Source: Diphasiastrum complanatum (Eukaryota; Streptophyta; Lycopodiopsida; Lycopodiales; Lycopodiaceae). Taken from it: a stretch of 64,000 nucleotides of DNA. This document shows, piece by piece, positions 46,268 to 58,577 of the stretch (positions are counted from its first letter, which is position 1; each line of letters begins with the position of its first letter). A program made the translations under genes and the position numbers. The stretch covers positions 1 through 64,000 of the forward strand of contig MU831572.1 in the NCBI GenBank assembly GCA_029204225.1. The letters are read 5' to 3'. Below the pieces are notes generated by a model, which saw only the letters and a list, made by a program, of their open reading frames with translations, was not told the DNA's origin and did not search any database.

Positions 46268-46949
46268 TGTAAAAATTACAGCAAATAAGGATCCTAAAAC
46301 ACTTGAAATGATGAGGAAAACAATAGATTATGATTTCATAAGATTAGCACAAGTTGAACCATCAAAATCCATCAAAAATCTATGCTTGAACCTCACTAAA
46401 TGGCCCAAATCCTTGAAGAAGGCTTCACACGTGTGAAAGTACGGCCTCCCACAGTCTGAGTACTGTACACCAGACCTACATTCAATCCTATAATCATTAG
46501 TAATCACAAGTACTCAAAGAATTATGAACATAGAGAGCAATTGCACCATTATGAGAGAAAAAACATGAAATTGCTTGATTGATTTTGGTGAGATATCATT
46601 ACCTATATATAGATGATCCATCACGGTTTTGGGCAGGTATGAGTAGCCCTAAACCTATCCCTAATGCTAATTTTTGTGGATCTTTCATCCCTACCAAGTT
46701 AGGGTTGGAATCTTGGAGATCCCTCAACAATGCAAAAATTACCAAAAATAGCTCCTATTTTTTCTCCCTTGTATCTAAGCATAATTTGGACTCATTCCAA
46801 AGGTTCTAACACTTAGGTCTACTTGAGAACATCCTTATGAATGGAATCCTATGCTATTTGGCACGTGTGACAAGCCACATCATGACCATCTAACTATTTA
46901 CAAGTCATATGACCAAAACTAGTCAAGCTAGAATTGTGAATTTTTAACA
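46268..46949 (-). mobile_element. 5' LTR of Copia G
   Basis: 682 bp, with TGTTAAAAATT at its minus-strand start (46949) and AATTTTTACA at its end (46268), an imperfect inverted terminal repeat. A TATA-type ATATATAGG lies near 46600. The 3' LTR is not in the window, since the element is cut at about 43010. Confidence 0.85.
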
Positions 46950-46979
46950 CCTACACAACCGAGCTCCCAGTGAGAAGCT
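46950..46979 (+). pseudogene. Copia F integrase fragment, left of element E
   Basis: Thirty bases that read HNRAPSEK on the plus strand, a late-integrase motif, continuing in frame after 51344 once element E is removed. They are bounded on the left by the LTR of Copia G. Upstream parts of F are not seen left of G. Confidence 0.65.
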
Positions 46980-47806
46980 TGTGAAAAATGCAAAAAAAAG
47001 CTTGGTAGAGGCCAAAAATCTTGTATATAGATAAACACACATGTGTGGAGCCTGTTCCCACATGTGAAATTAGTATACTTGTCATGTACCATAATCATGT
47101 AGGTTGTACATATGATTTAATTCAAGTTCTAGTGGTTAAAAAGGCCAAAAACTAGTTTTCTAGACATATGACACATGACATCAATCTATTGATTGCATGA
47201 GCCACATCCTTTGGTTAGGTGTCATATCACATATGTAGAGGACAGCTCACATGTGTGGAATAAGCTGAAGTAGGCAAATTTTGACTTCTAGAAGATTTCC
47301 AAGTAGATCTCCATATAGAAGAAAAATGGACCAAAAATGCTCAAAATAGAAGGTTTTGTCCAAGTGTCAGTTTTGCATGATGAATCATCATATGACAAAG
47401 CACCTTCACACATGTGGGATCAGATGGATGATCAGTACCACGAGCTCCCACTTATTGTATATATAGAGCCACATTTGGCCATAATCATTGTGAGACCAAT
47501 CTTGGTTTTGGAAGCAATTTTGAGTGCTTCTTTCCATTTGTCACATGTTTTGATTGTTTTGAGGTTCTATCAATGTGTACTTGATTTTCAGGTTGGAGTC
47601 CGTACTCAGACAGTGTTTCACACGTGTGAAACCATAAAGTACATTTACCTTCGATTAATGATTGTTCTTGTTAGGATTTTGTGTCTAGAATTGATCTAGA
47701 TTGATCTTAATCTGAAGTAGATTGATAGATCAAGTAATCTGACAACCAATCCCTCTTGAGGATCAAATTAGGATCCACTCTTGGTCCTTTTTGTACTTTT
47801 TTCACA
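46980..47806 (+). repeat. 5' LTR of element E
   Basis: 827 bp. It carries several CACATGTG/CACGTGTG palindromes (near 47037, 47069, 47248, 47405 and 47616) and a TATATATAG box near 47459. LTR2 is very similar, with scattered substitutions and a few small indels. Confidence 0.92.
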
Positions 47807-47819
47807 TGGTATCAGAGCC
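47807..47819 (+). promoter_or_regulatory. tRNA-Met primer-binding site of element E
   Basis: TGGTATCAGAGCC immediately after the LTR1 end TTCACA. Confidence 0.92.
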
Positions 47820-49368
47820 TAGTGCAAGAGGTTTTGCTGAAATTGATAGGGTTAATCCAAATCAAAGCCAAAATTCGCAGTTTTGTGGAAACTAGTCAAA
47901 TTTTGTGTAGCGAGTTGGATTTGATAGCTATCCTCAAAATTTTTGGTCCAGATTTTGTTGTGGGCTGTAGGAACCCTTTTCACACGTGTGAGTCCATACG
48001 GCTCCGATTTTGTCTGATAAATTTCAAAAATTTGTACAATTTGACTCACACACCCAATTTGAGTGATTTTTAGTGCAAAATCAAGCATTTTCTATAGAAA
48101 ATCTAATCCCTTGATTAGTTCTTGGATTAGATCAACCAAAAAATTAAATTAGAAGTTTGAATTAGGTGCATTAGTTGATTATCTCTGATTTTTTGAGTGC
48201 ATGTTGAAGTTGAGAGTGAGTTTGCCAAAAATCATAGATTAAGGAGTGATAAGCAAGGTGAGAGGATGAAATCCATTGTACCATCACTCTAGATTTGTTC
48301 AAGAGTGATAGGGTCAAGTTTAGAAGCATCAATTTGCTAGAAAACATCCTTGGATCTGTCCTCCAAGTGAAACCTTTGAGAGTTTCTATTGCATATAGAG
48401 CATCTATGCAAATTTTTTGTAGAATTTGACATAGATTGGCTTAAATTGAGAGTTCTAGAAAAGAGATTGAGATCCAAGTCACATTGTTCAACCCTACTCA
48501 ATTGTTTGAGTGATTGTAAGATTTGAAAAGAGTCATTAAGGTGTCTATGGCAAATGTGTAGAGAGAGATCCAATTTTCTAAGAGTTCCTTCCTTTGTAGA
48601 GGGCAAGATCTAGAAGCTCATTATGTGTTGTTATAGGTGAAGAATTTGTCTTCTCCTAGGTGATCAAATCTTTCTAAGTGGTATTAGCTCTTTGAAGCAC
48701 AATATCTTAGTGAGAAAAATCACAACTTTTGATTTTGAATTTCATTCCAAGTCTTAAAAAGTAGAGTAATTGGTGGAATCCAATAGGAGTGATTGAATTC
48801 AATTTGTTGAGCAAAAATTGACATAGAATGCATGAAACTCAAATTAGTTCTATTCAACTTTCTTTGTGAGAGTGTGAGGGTCAATTTGTGATCCCATTGG
48901 ATGTCTAGAATGAGGAGGAGTCCATATTTGAGTATTCATGCATGGTTGAGATCTTTGTGAATCTCTAGTTGTCTAGTTTTTAAGCTTTGTGAAAAATTGA
49001 TGGTATAGTTTGTTTTCAAATCAAATAAAATTCATTCTAAATCTCAAGAGTGAGATTATTTGGGTCAAGAGTGAGTCCAATAGAAGTGATTAAGTTTGAT
49101 TTTCATGTTTTGAAACAAAACCCATCTTTTGTTCAAGAATCTCAAGTGTTGAGAGAACTAGTCAAGTGAAAAGGAAAATCTAGGTGTCAAATCTTTTCAT
49201 ATCCATTTCAACTTTCAAAAGAAAGAGTCATTGGTATTCGATGAGTCCAATAAGAGATTGGATCTGATTTCTTTTGTGATTTGATTCAAGGGTTGTGTGC
49301 TTTTGTCTTAGTGATCAAAGCAAAGTTTCCAAGTGACTAGTCATTAGTGTGAAGATTGATTCTTAGGT

Positions 49369-50390
49369 TTGTGCGCTAGATCTTTTGTAGATCATTCTAG
49401 ATTATTGAAGATGTTCAAATCTAGTCTCTTGAAAGTCACAAATTACATTTGTAGATTCATGTCACAGGTTTTTATTCACATGGCATCAATAGGTGGCATC
49501 CTATTGAAGGAAAGCAAGGATCCTAAGTGCAACCTTTGTGGCAAGGGAGGATATATTTTCTCAAGATGCTACAAAAAGAAGACCAATCCATCCAAGGAGA
49601 ACCAAGGCAAGGGGAAAGAGGTGAAGGATGGAGCTTCAAGTTCGAAATGCAAATACAAGAAGGACAAGTCCAAGGAAAGGTGTTTCCTTTGTGGAAAGGT
49701 GAATGAGGCTTGGAGTCTCATAAGGACTTGCAAGATTTGTCTTCAAGAGTCCATCACAACACATGTCAAATCTTTTGAAATTTTTCATTTGGAAGTGCAT
49801 TGTTTGGTTCAAGATGCAAAGATAGATGTCACTTTCATGAAAGTAACTTGGATAATGTTCTTAAAAGATTGAAATTGATTTTTAATCAATTGGAAAGCCA
49901 ATGGTTATTTCATCAAATGTATGCTCTTGAGTAATGCAAGAGCAAAAGTGATTTGTTCACTCATAGTTTGAAAATTTGTATTGAGGCAAATTGTAAACTC
50001 TTTATGAGAGTAAGTGAATCATCTTCTAAAGACACTTATCTCCATAATGAAGTATTTAGCCTCATTAGATCTGAGATTAGCATGGTAAACAAGCATGAAG
50101 ATATATTGCAAACACTTTCTTATTATAGCATGCATAGTCTTGCCAATTTGGATGAGACTAATTCTCTAGATCGTGGTAACATGATGTTAGATCTTTGTGA
50201 TCCTAATAAATCAAAAAGAATTCTTTATGTTCTCATGGAGGAGCATGCACACGAAGAAGGAGCAAGCCTCAAAGTCAAGCATCTACATGAAATTTGGAAG
50301 GAATCAATTTTGGAGGCGCTAGGATGGTGCAAAGCTCTCAAGTTCATCAAAGATGTCAACATCAAAGAAGCACTATCATGGATATGGTGA
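49369..50390 (+). pseudogene. Element E gag remnant with zinc knuckles
   Basis: The plus strand reads CNLCGKGGYIFSRC at 49528-49569, a CCHC knuckle with Tyr in place of His, and after a Lys-rich stretch CFLCGKVNEAW...C (49682-49735), a second, more decayed one. Two further frames (49953-50390, with HEIWKESILEALGWCKAL) look coding but show no enzyme motif. An element with only gag would need enzymes in trans. The rest of the interior, 47820-49360, is non-coding. Confidence 0.6.
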
Positions 50391-50527
50391 TTTCAGATCA
50401 ACATCAAGCTCATTGGCTGATCTTCACACCTTTTGAACCAGCAAAGACCAATTCAGCCCATGGAGTCAAGTTCAAGATCATCATGTTTTCCATCAAGCTA
50501 GATTTACCAAGCTGGATTTTTGAGGAG

Positions 50528-51343
50528 TGTGAAAAATGCAAAAATAAGTTTGAGGCCAAAAATCTTGTATATAGATAAACACACATGTGTGGAGCCTGTT
50601 CCCACGTGTGAAAATAGTAGACTTGTCATGTACCATAATCATATAGGCTGTACATATGATTTAATTCAAGTTCTAGTGGCTAAAAAGGCCAAAAACAAGT
50701 TTTCTAGACATATGACACATGGCATCAATCTATTGATTGCATGAGCCACATCCTTTGGCTAGGTGTCATATCACATGTGTAGAGGACAACTCACATGTGT
50801 GGAATAAGCTGAAGTAGGCAAATTTTGACTTCTAGAAGATTTCCAAGTAGATCTCCATATAGAAGGAAAATGGACCAAAAATGCTCAAAATAAAAGGTTT
50901 TGTCCAAGTGTCAGTTTTGCATGATGAATCATCATATGACAAAGCACCTTCACACATGTGGGATCAGTACCACGAGCTCCCACTTATTGTATATATAGAG
51001 CCACATTTGGCCATAATCATTGTGAGACACCAATCTTGGTTTTGGAAGCAATTTTGAGTGATTCTCTCCATTTGTCTACATTTGGTTTGATTGTTTTGAG
51101 GTTCTATCAATGTGTACTTGATTTTCAAGTTGGAGTCCATACTCAGATAGTGTTTCACATGTGTGAAACCATAAAGTACACTTACCTTCAATTAATGATT
51201 GTTCTTGTTAGAATTTTGTGTCTAGAATTCATCTAGATTGATCTTAATCTGAAGTAGATTCATAGATCAAGTAATCTGACAACCAATCCCTCTTGAGGAT
51301 CAGATTAGGATCCACTCTTGGACCTTTTTGTACTTTTTCCACT
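50528..51343 (+). repeat. 3' LTR of element E
   Basis: 816 bp and nearly the same as LTR1, lacking about 12 bp near 50965 (GATGGATGATCA in LTR1). Its last bases are CCACT where LTR1 has TTCACA. AAGCT follows. Confidence 0.92.
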
Positions 51344-53390
51344 AAGCTGAAATGGAAGATCCCAAGAGAAATGTGGACTGGATCAGAGCCTCTGGCCTGA
51401 GCCATCTACGAACGTTTGGGTGCCTATGTTTTGTTCTTGACAATACGCCTGGAAGGAAGAAACTAGTCCCAAGAGCCAAAAAGGAGATCTTTGTTGGGTA
51501 TCCCTACAACCAGAAAGGATTTGTGTGTACATCCTTGACAACAAGAAAGTGCTAGTTTTACAAGATGTGGAATTCAGAGAATCGGACAACTACTACAAGG
51601 ATAACCCCAGCAAAGTTGAAGATCCATCTCCAGACCTTGTGTCCCTCGAAATCAGGGAGAGAGATGAGCAAGATGAGGAACCTATCTTCAAAGAAGAGCA
51701 GCAGATGAATAACGAGCCCCAACCAATTCATACACGTGAGCATCAGCAGATCCGAAGATCTAGCAGAGACAAGAAAGGCCCTCAAAGGTTCAATGACATG
51801 ACGCTCATCTGTGTAGAGAAGGACCACATAATTCTAGAGCTTGCAGTAGACAAAGGAGTCGATACATTGGCCCAACTGGAAGAAGGCGATGGAGAAGGAG
51901 ATTTAAGCAATGAAATAAAATGATGTTTGGGAGCTGACCCCCTTACCGAAGGGGAGGAAGATCATCGGCTGCAAATGGGTCTTCAAGTTGAAGGTCAGAC
52001 CAGATGGAAGCATTGATCGGTTCAAAGTAAGGCTGGTGGCGAAAGGGTAGATTCAAGTGGAAGGGATCGACTTCAATGAGACTTATGCACGTGTTGTTCG
52101 CATCGAAAGCATGAAAGTATTGCTGGCAGTAGCCACTCAGTTCAACTGGAAGGTATGGCAATCAGATGTTCAAACTGCATTTCTATAGGACATACTCAAG
52201 GAGACCATCTATATGGCACAACCACCAGAATTTGAAGACGGAAGTGACCTGGTGTGTTTGCTGTCCAAGGCCATATATGGTCTCAGACAGGGATGTAGGG
52301 AATGGAATGAGAAATTTAATTCCATAGCAGAACGACTCAAGCTTATCAAATGTTATGTTGACAGCAGTACTTATGTGTACAACAACGATGGAGTCATTGT
52401 TATTCTTGCAATTTATGTTGATGACATACTAATTACAGGAAATAGTGATGAAAAGACAGGTGAAATTAAGTCAGCACTAGTTGTAGATCTCAAGATTACA
52501 TATCTTGGAACAGTGTATCACTGTCTGAAAATGGAGATTGAGAGAAACCTTGATCTTGGCATCACTAGAATGATCCAGAGAAGATATGTTAGAGAATTAA
52601 TTGCTAGGTTCGGGATGGAGGATGCAAACCCAGTTGCCACCCCCGTGAGAAGGGGATTAGTTCTGACAAAGGAGATGTGTCTGGTAGCCGAAGATGATAA
52701 GAACAAGATGATTGACGTGCCTTTTATAAGCCTGGTCGGGTCCCTCATGTACGCTGCTATATGTACTCATCCAGACATACCATTTAGCATAAATCGAGTC
52801 AGTCAATTCAGCAGCAACCCTGGGTGGCAGCACTGGCTTGCAGCAAAGCGAATTCTCTGTTACTTAAAGAAAACCATTGATTTGGAACTAGCCTATTTTA
52901 AAGATGCAGGTTCATTGCAGGGCTTCGCTGATGCAGATTGGGGAGGAAATCTAGACACTACGCGATCTACATCAGGGTTCGTTTTCCTTATGGCTGGGGG
53001 CGTGATCACCTGCGGAATCCTGAAGTAGAAGAGCGTGGCACTTTCAACAAGTGAAGAAAAATATATGAGCTTCTGTCAAGCTAAAAAAGAAACAATGTGG
53101 ATTCAGAATCTCATGAATGAATGGAGCTTTCAGCTCCCAGCTGTGGAAATTCTGAGTGACAACCAGGGTTGTATCTATATTAGCAAGAACGGAGGTTCAC
53201 ATCATCGAGCTAAGCACATTGACCTACAGTACCACTTCATCAAGGAAGCAATAGATGATGAGAAAGTGAGCATTCGATACTATCAAACAAAGAGGATGAC
53301 AGCCGATGTACTGACAAAACCTTTGACAAGGGAGTTACACGTAATACACACAGAGTCCATGGGCATAAGGAGCTTCAACGAGGGAGAGTT
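51344..53390 (+). pseudogene. Copia F integrase end, RT and RNase H
   Basis: Pol of a plus-strand Copia element. It resumes the integrase end after E (LSHLRTFGCLCFVLDN, 51395-51440), then the linker KEIFVGYPYNQKGF, ILDNKKVLVLQDVEFRESDN and RRSSRDKKGPQRF. RT follows from about 51930 with IIGCKWVFKLKVRPDGSIDR, the finger and palm blocks, LSKAIYGLRQGCREWNEKFN and the catalytic YVDD (52414). RNase H has FADADWGGNLDTTRSTSGFV, DNQGCIYISKNGGSHHRAKH and MTADVLTKPLTRELHV (to 53340). Three TAG stops (52048, 52186, 53026) and a frameshift near 51395 inactivate it. The purine tract ACGAGGGAGAGTT precedes the LTR at 53391. Confidence 0.93.
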
Positions 53391-53905
53391 TGTTAAGGTG
53401 AATTCAGAATCGCCGAAGCCTCGCGTGAAAAGAGACACCAATGGCCCAACTTCCTAGGAGCCCAACGGCCAGTTCCGATCGGCTGAAAGGGCTGCTGACG
53501 TAGATCCAGAGAAGAATTATCTTGCTTTCACACGTGTGTCCAAGGATGATTGTACCAAGAAGTCATGTGAATCAAAGAAAGACTCAGTGGCACAAAAATG
53601 AGAGCTCAGATATATAAGCTATATAAAAGTACATGTTAGATAGTAGAGATCACAACAAGTAGCTTCTTGGCCTAAAATCAATCAACTTATTCCTTTTGTT
53701 ATCAAATAGTCCTTTTGTTTCAGACCCCTTCAGTTATGAATGTCTGTTCCATCATCGCTTATGTAGTCGATCTGACACTTCCATTGAATTGATATATAGA
53801 CTATGCAACAGAAAATCTCTGAATGTGATTATGAGTTATCCCTTTGATTCTGTTAAGTAATTGCAAGTCTTCACAAAGTAGGGAAAAAATAAGTTTTCTC
53901 ACCAC
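53391..53905 (+). mobile_element. 3' LTR of Copia F (right end uncertain)
   Basis: Begins TGTTAAGGTGAATTC after the purine tract. It has a doubled TATA motif (TATATAAGCTATATAAAAG at 53611-53629) and a CACACGTGTG palindrome near 53530. The pol frame runs about 65 bases into it before a stop. The end is set at TTTTCTCACCA and is only approximate. Confidence 0.55.
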
Positions 53906-55084
53906 AGACTGAATCTACAAGAAACTTAGTATTTTCCATATCAACATTCATTTGAAGCTAATTGGACACCCTTCATAACTATCCCATAAGCAATGATTCA
54001 TTTTACTCAACACTCGCTTGTTTGTTGATGTTTCTGAGCTGTAGGCTGCATTTAAGAACAAGGATTGTTGATGGGTGCGAAGTACTGGTATAATTTTACG
54101 TTTAACCTCAAATTTCTCTTGGTTTTCTTTTCTGATGCTTTTCAAAAAAGTCAGTGAAACTTCTGAGATGGGTTTAAGCAATCTTGACCTACAAGAAAAA
54201 GTCAAATTCTTTGAATCCAGTGTAGTGCAAACTTACTGCACTTCCAAATTTGAAGCTTTTCACGCATTCGTGAACTGCCTATTATTCAATGTGAGGTGTA
54301 TATTGTTGAAGGGAGAAGATAACAACACTTTTCAAAGTAGGATAATTAGGCAACTCTTTCTATTGCTTCCAGATATTGGCGATGACTAAGATGTGTTTCT
54401 ACAGTTAACTTATGGTCTTGATGTGCCAAAGAATGGCACTATCTACTAATTTACAGATGCAAGCCATAAGTTCGATCTCAATCTCTTTCCTTTGGACTTT
54501 CTTGAGTGTCATCCAAATGGACAACTGTTAAATTATGATCCTTCTAAAAGTTTGTTCTAGTGTTTTTTATGGTTTAATTTTTTGTGAGGAATATTCTTAT
54601 CATTTCAACTTACAACATTTTCAAAAGAAAAAGAATCCAAAGAACCAAGCATTACATATTTTTCTATCTAATGACCTAGAAATTGTAGGACTGCAGTTGC
54701 TTTACACCTAAAATTTAGTTAAAAGGCAAAACGATTGAATACCAGAAAGGCCAACTTTGGCATCTAAAGTTTACATTCAATAAGTTTGGGGAAGTTTAAC
54801 TTTTTCTTTAATCCATCTCCCAGCAACTTGTTTGTGTGATTAGCATATAGTATCAATATGTTTGAAGCTCATGCATTGTGTTTTGTTTTGTTTTCCTTGC
54901 GGCAGAGAACTATACTTATTACGCTTTTTGTGAAAGGTATAATGGATCAATAAGTTTTTTACGAATAATAGTTGATCTTTTGCAGGACATACAAAATGTC
55001 TTCCATATTGGATGAAATTTTTTTGCCTTTTCAGATATGCATCCTGAAGGCTACTTAATTGATGGTTTGTAAGATCTAAAATTG

Positions 55085-55270
55085 CGAGTACTGAGAAATG
55101 AATATTCTAAGATATTGATTGTGAATAGTGATTGTGAATATTGTGAATATTGATCGTGAATATTGATCTGAGATTGTGAATATTGAAAAATGAATATTCT
55201 GAGATATTGAACGTGAATATTGTGAATATTGATCTTGAATATCGTGAATACTGATTGTGAATACTCTTGA
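55085..55270. repeat. Short-unit AT-rich minisatellite
   Basis: Irregular repeats of TGAATATTGTGAATATTGAT with 9-18 bp spacing of GTGAATATTG phrases. Confidence 0.85.
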
Positions 55271-56618
55271 ATATTGAAATAATTTAGGAACTATTTGTGA
55301 TCATTGTGGACACTCTTAAATTCAGATTATGAATGCTAAAACGTAATTATTCAAAAATAAAGATTGCAATTGTTAATTTTGATTACTTGTGTTAAAATTG
55401 TTTTGTAGATTCAAGTGAACACAATGATATGACAATATGACATGGCAAGGCCTTTGTGGTACAATACCACATCGTTCTTGTTTTTTTTTTTCCAAAGTAT
55501 TTTAATCTTCATTTTGACAAAAGTTATTCCCATGTAGTTTTGGCCTCCCAAGTGGTTTTTGAACTTACTCGTTTCAGCATTCCCCATCATTTTGAATTCA
55601 ATAATTTAAAGAAACGTGATTCAACATGTAAGGATTTTCACTTGTAGTTTTAGATCCGTAATGCCACATTTGTATAATGTTGTCCCCTATTCACTTTGAC
55701 GGAACAATACACTAATTTGTGATTCCAACTTTAGTTCGAAAGAGCTCTTAAAAGGTGCATTTTCTTTTAGAAGAGAACACAAATTTAAATTTTGTGACAC
55801 ATTCATTCTCCCTAGCATTGACTCTATCAGTAGCTAATCGATCCGGATTCTGTATTTTTACGAGATATTGGTTATTCAAATATTGGACTCAGAATCAAAA
55901 TTTCTCTACTTTGGAGAGAATTTTATTTATTGTTCGAATGATTTTGAATTTGCCAACTGTATTATACTTTGTGGTATCCTTTTGGACCTTTAGAATAAGG
56001 TCATGGTTCCAATTCATTAAGGACATCCTTAATTTTCAAAAGGGTATTATCTTACACGGTCATTGATCCAACTGTCAAACTTTTGCTGTTTTGCTCTATT
56101 CGTCTTGAACCAAATCTTGGTCGTCTTTGTCTGTATGACCCTTAGCCTTTGGACATCTCTTTGAAACTTAAGGCAGAGCCCTAAAAGTACATGGGAATTT
56201 TTTTATTAACATGGTATTTCAAATACATTTATTAATTATAATATGGCAAACAATTGCCATTTTAATAAAACTAGTTAGCAAATACTGATATTATTGTCCA
56301 TCAAAGTCACTTATGAGTATCACTAAAAAGAACTCGTTGTTGTTTTTACAAATTTACTAAAAATAGTAAAGTATAAAAAAGGCTCTAAGTCTTTCGATAT
56401 AATAACTGTCATTTGAAGACCGATTGTGACATTTGAACTTGCCATAGAAACTTGTAGCTACGTTTTAACATAGCCACATTCGTATCTAAGCAAAAAGTGG
56501 CATAATAGTAGATTTTGTGAGTATGCGATACATGTAGCACATTTTCTTCTAGGAAATCAGCATGAATGATTAAATTCGCCAAAATTTAAAAATTTTGACC
56601 AGAAAATGGTACTACATT

Positions 56619-56634
56619 CCCCCCCCCCCCCCCC
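56619..56634. repeat. (C)16 homopolymer
   Basis: Sixteen consecutive C bases in an AT-rich setting. Confidence 0.95.
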
Positions 56635-58462
56635 TTTAGGGTATTTAGTCTTTGACATTTGATTGAGTATTATAAGGACATTGATTTAGCCTTACGATTC
56701 TTTAGTCTTTTCAACATCGAAAGGTTTCTTCATTTAATAATGGACTATTCAACACACAATAGAGTGTGATGCTTACCATTATTATTCAGCAACATGAATC
56801 CAAAGGTCATTGATCCAACCTTTAGATAATATTTCAGCAACATTGTCCTTGCCAATATGAAATCCTACATTTCATCCAGCCCGTGTCTAAAGAAAATATG
56901 CCCCACTCTCATCAAATCATTAATGCCCATCATTAGATCCATGCATTGTTGGAAAATGTTGATGCAATCTTCATTTTCGTAACAAGATATGAATGCAGTT
57001 TCTCAGCATTGTATCTAGGTCTTCATATAGAGTGATCATGTGTGCAAATGCAACCTATTCTAGGAGATTAATCTTCTTCATTCACCTTGTGATTATCTCT
57101 CATATTCAATGAATGGTCTATTCACTCCTATGAAAAACAGATATATACAAGATCCAATTATTTTTTTTTTTGCGAGATCTAATGAGCAATAAAATAGAAA
57201 ACGCTCATCACTTTATCTTCTTTCATTTTTTTTTTCTACTCATCACTCAAAAGAACTCACAAATACTGTATATAAAAGATCCGAGATGGTCTTTAGCAGC
57301 ATTTGATATCTTTGACGTAGATCAATGATCATCAATGTTTTATTTATTTTTAGCACACTCCCCTCCCCACTGGTAATGCTTTAATCCTTCCAAAACTTCA
57401 TTTTTCCTCTCAATAACACCCCCATAAACTATTCGAGAAAAATGTTCATCCAAGGTAGGGTAACATTGCATCCCATTTTCGAATAAATGCATGCTGCAAT
57501 TAAACATGAAATGCAATATATCATACTTTCCATCAAATGGATGCATACATCACTATGTCTAATTGATGCAAGTGTAAATTGTGTGTGCCATGCATTTAGT
57601 AATGATATAGATATGTATATTACTCCAAAGCTATTCTGCACTCATCTATTCGAGGTGTAAAACTTCCAAAAGGGCCATGGATTTGCCCATTCATCTTATT
57701 TAAACATTAAGGCAAGGCCCAATAGTTAAACCTTTACTGTGATTCCTAGAATTTCCAAAGCTTGCTTTCCATGAATACATTGTAAGAGAAACTAAGTAAA
57801 AGATGAATATGAGACACTAAATATGATTAGAATTATGTCCATAAATGTGATCATTGAGAAATGACAACTTTCAATGATTCTTATGAGCTATTGCATACTG
57901 CATTGGTATGGTCATATAGTTCATATTATTATGAATGGCATTATACATAATTAGATTCTTTGCATTTTTTACAAAACCTTTCATCAATACATCATCACAT
58001 ATTAGTACACCCGAAAAAAGCAATGATTGACAAAAGCCAAAGAATTGAAAAAACTCAATTGTTCTAGTTTTGAGCACATAATTAGTTTATTTCATACACA
58101 TAGGATGACAATCATAGATGAAGTAAACATGTGAAATTTGAATTTTCTTAGACTTGTTGACCACTGCTCTATATTTTGCTAAATAAGAAAAAGCCATTTG
58201 TCCATTATCGTGCATTAAGCTAAATAGCCATATTGTGGCTAAGATGTCAGTATCATATAGATATGTTTTGTACTTATTTGAACGACCAATGTTATGGCTA
58301 ACATGTTGCTAATATGTAGAAAGTTTTCATACAAGATGTCCCAAAGTCTATTCCCTAGGAAGGAATGGATTGAGTAACTTGTAGAAGAAGTCATCATGTC
58401 CAAAACCTAGTACATACCCCACATTATTGATATTGGACTTGTCATGTATGCATGGCCTATGT

Positions 58463-58577
58463 CATTCATGTCATTAACCCAACGGGGTTGGCTCAACTGG
58501 TTAGCTTGGCATCCAAAGTTTCTTTGGTCCCAGGTTCAAGCCTCCCCTTGGAAACCAAGAAGCATTCATGTCATTAA
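58463..58577 (+). mobile_element. tRNA-derived SINE-like insertion with 15-bp target duplications
   Basis: The 85-bp body (58478-58562) has an RNA polymerase III A box (TGGCTCAACTGGTTAG, 58489-58504) and B box (GGTTCAAGCC, near 58539-58548) at tRNA-like spacing, with GGGG near the start able to pair with CCCC after the B box. It is bracketed by perfect direct repeats CATTCATGTCATTAA at 58463-58477 and 58563-58577, as left by LINE-type retroposition. A hairpin CCAAAGTTTCTTTGG sits in the anticodon-arm position. No poly-A tail is present (it ends AAACCAAGAAG). Either a very short SINE head or a tRNA retropseudogene. Confidence 0.75.

Larger units (their letters stand above)
46980..51343 (+). 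mobile_element. Non-autonomous Copia-like element E, complete with both LTRs and target duplication
   Basis: A 4.36-kb element with direct LTRs at 46980-47806 and 50528-51343. Both start TGTGAAAAATGCAAAAA and end in ACTTTTT(T)CACA or its mutated form CCACT. A tRNA-Met primer site follows LTR1 directly, and a short purine-containing tract (TTTTTGAGGAG) precedes LTR2. The flanking 5-mers AAGCT (46975-46979 and 51344-51348) are identical. The 2.7-kb interior has gag zinc-knuckle remnants but no protease, integrase or RT. It is nested in Copia F. Confidence 0.92.
53906..58440. other. Gene-poor AT-rich region
   Basis: Only short frames without domains. It contains a GAATATT-type minisatellite (about 55085-55270) and a 16-base C run (56619-56634). 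No transposon ends, RNA genes or conserved exons were recognised in these 4.5 kb. Confidence 0.5.

Noticed and set aside
58478-58562. A functional tRNA gene
   Set aside because: A and B boxes are present but the cloverleaf is imperfect, the anticodon arm is a tight CCAAAG/CTTTGG hairpin, and perfect target duplications show a retroposed copy.
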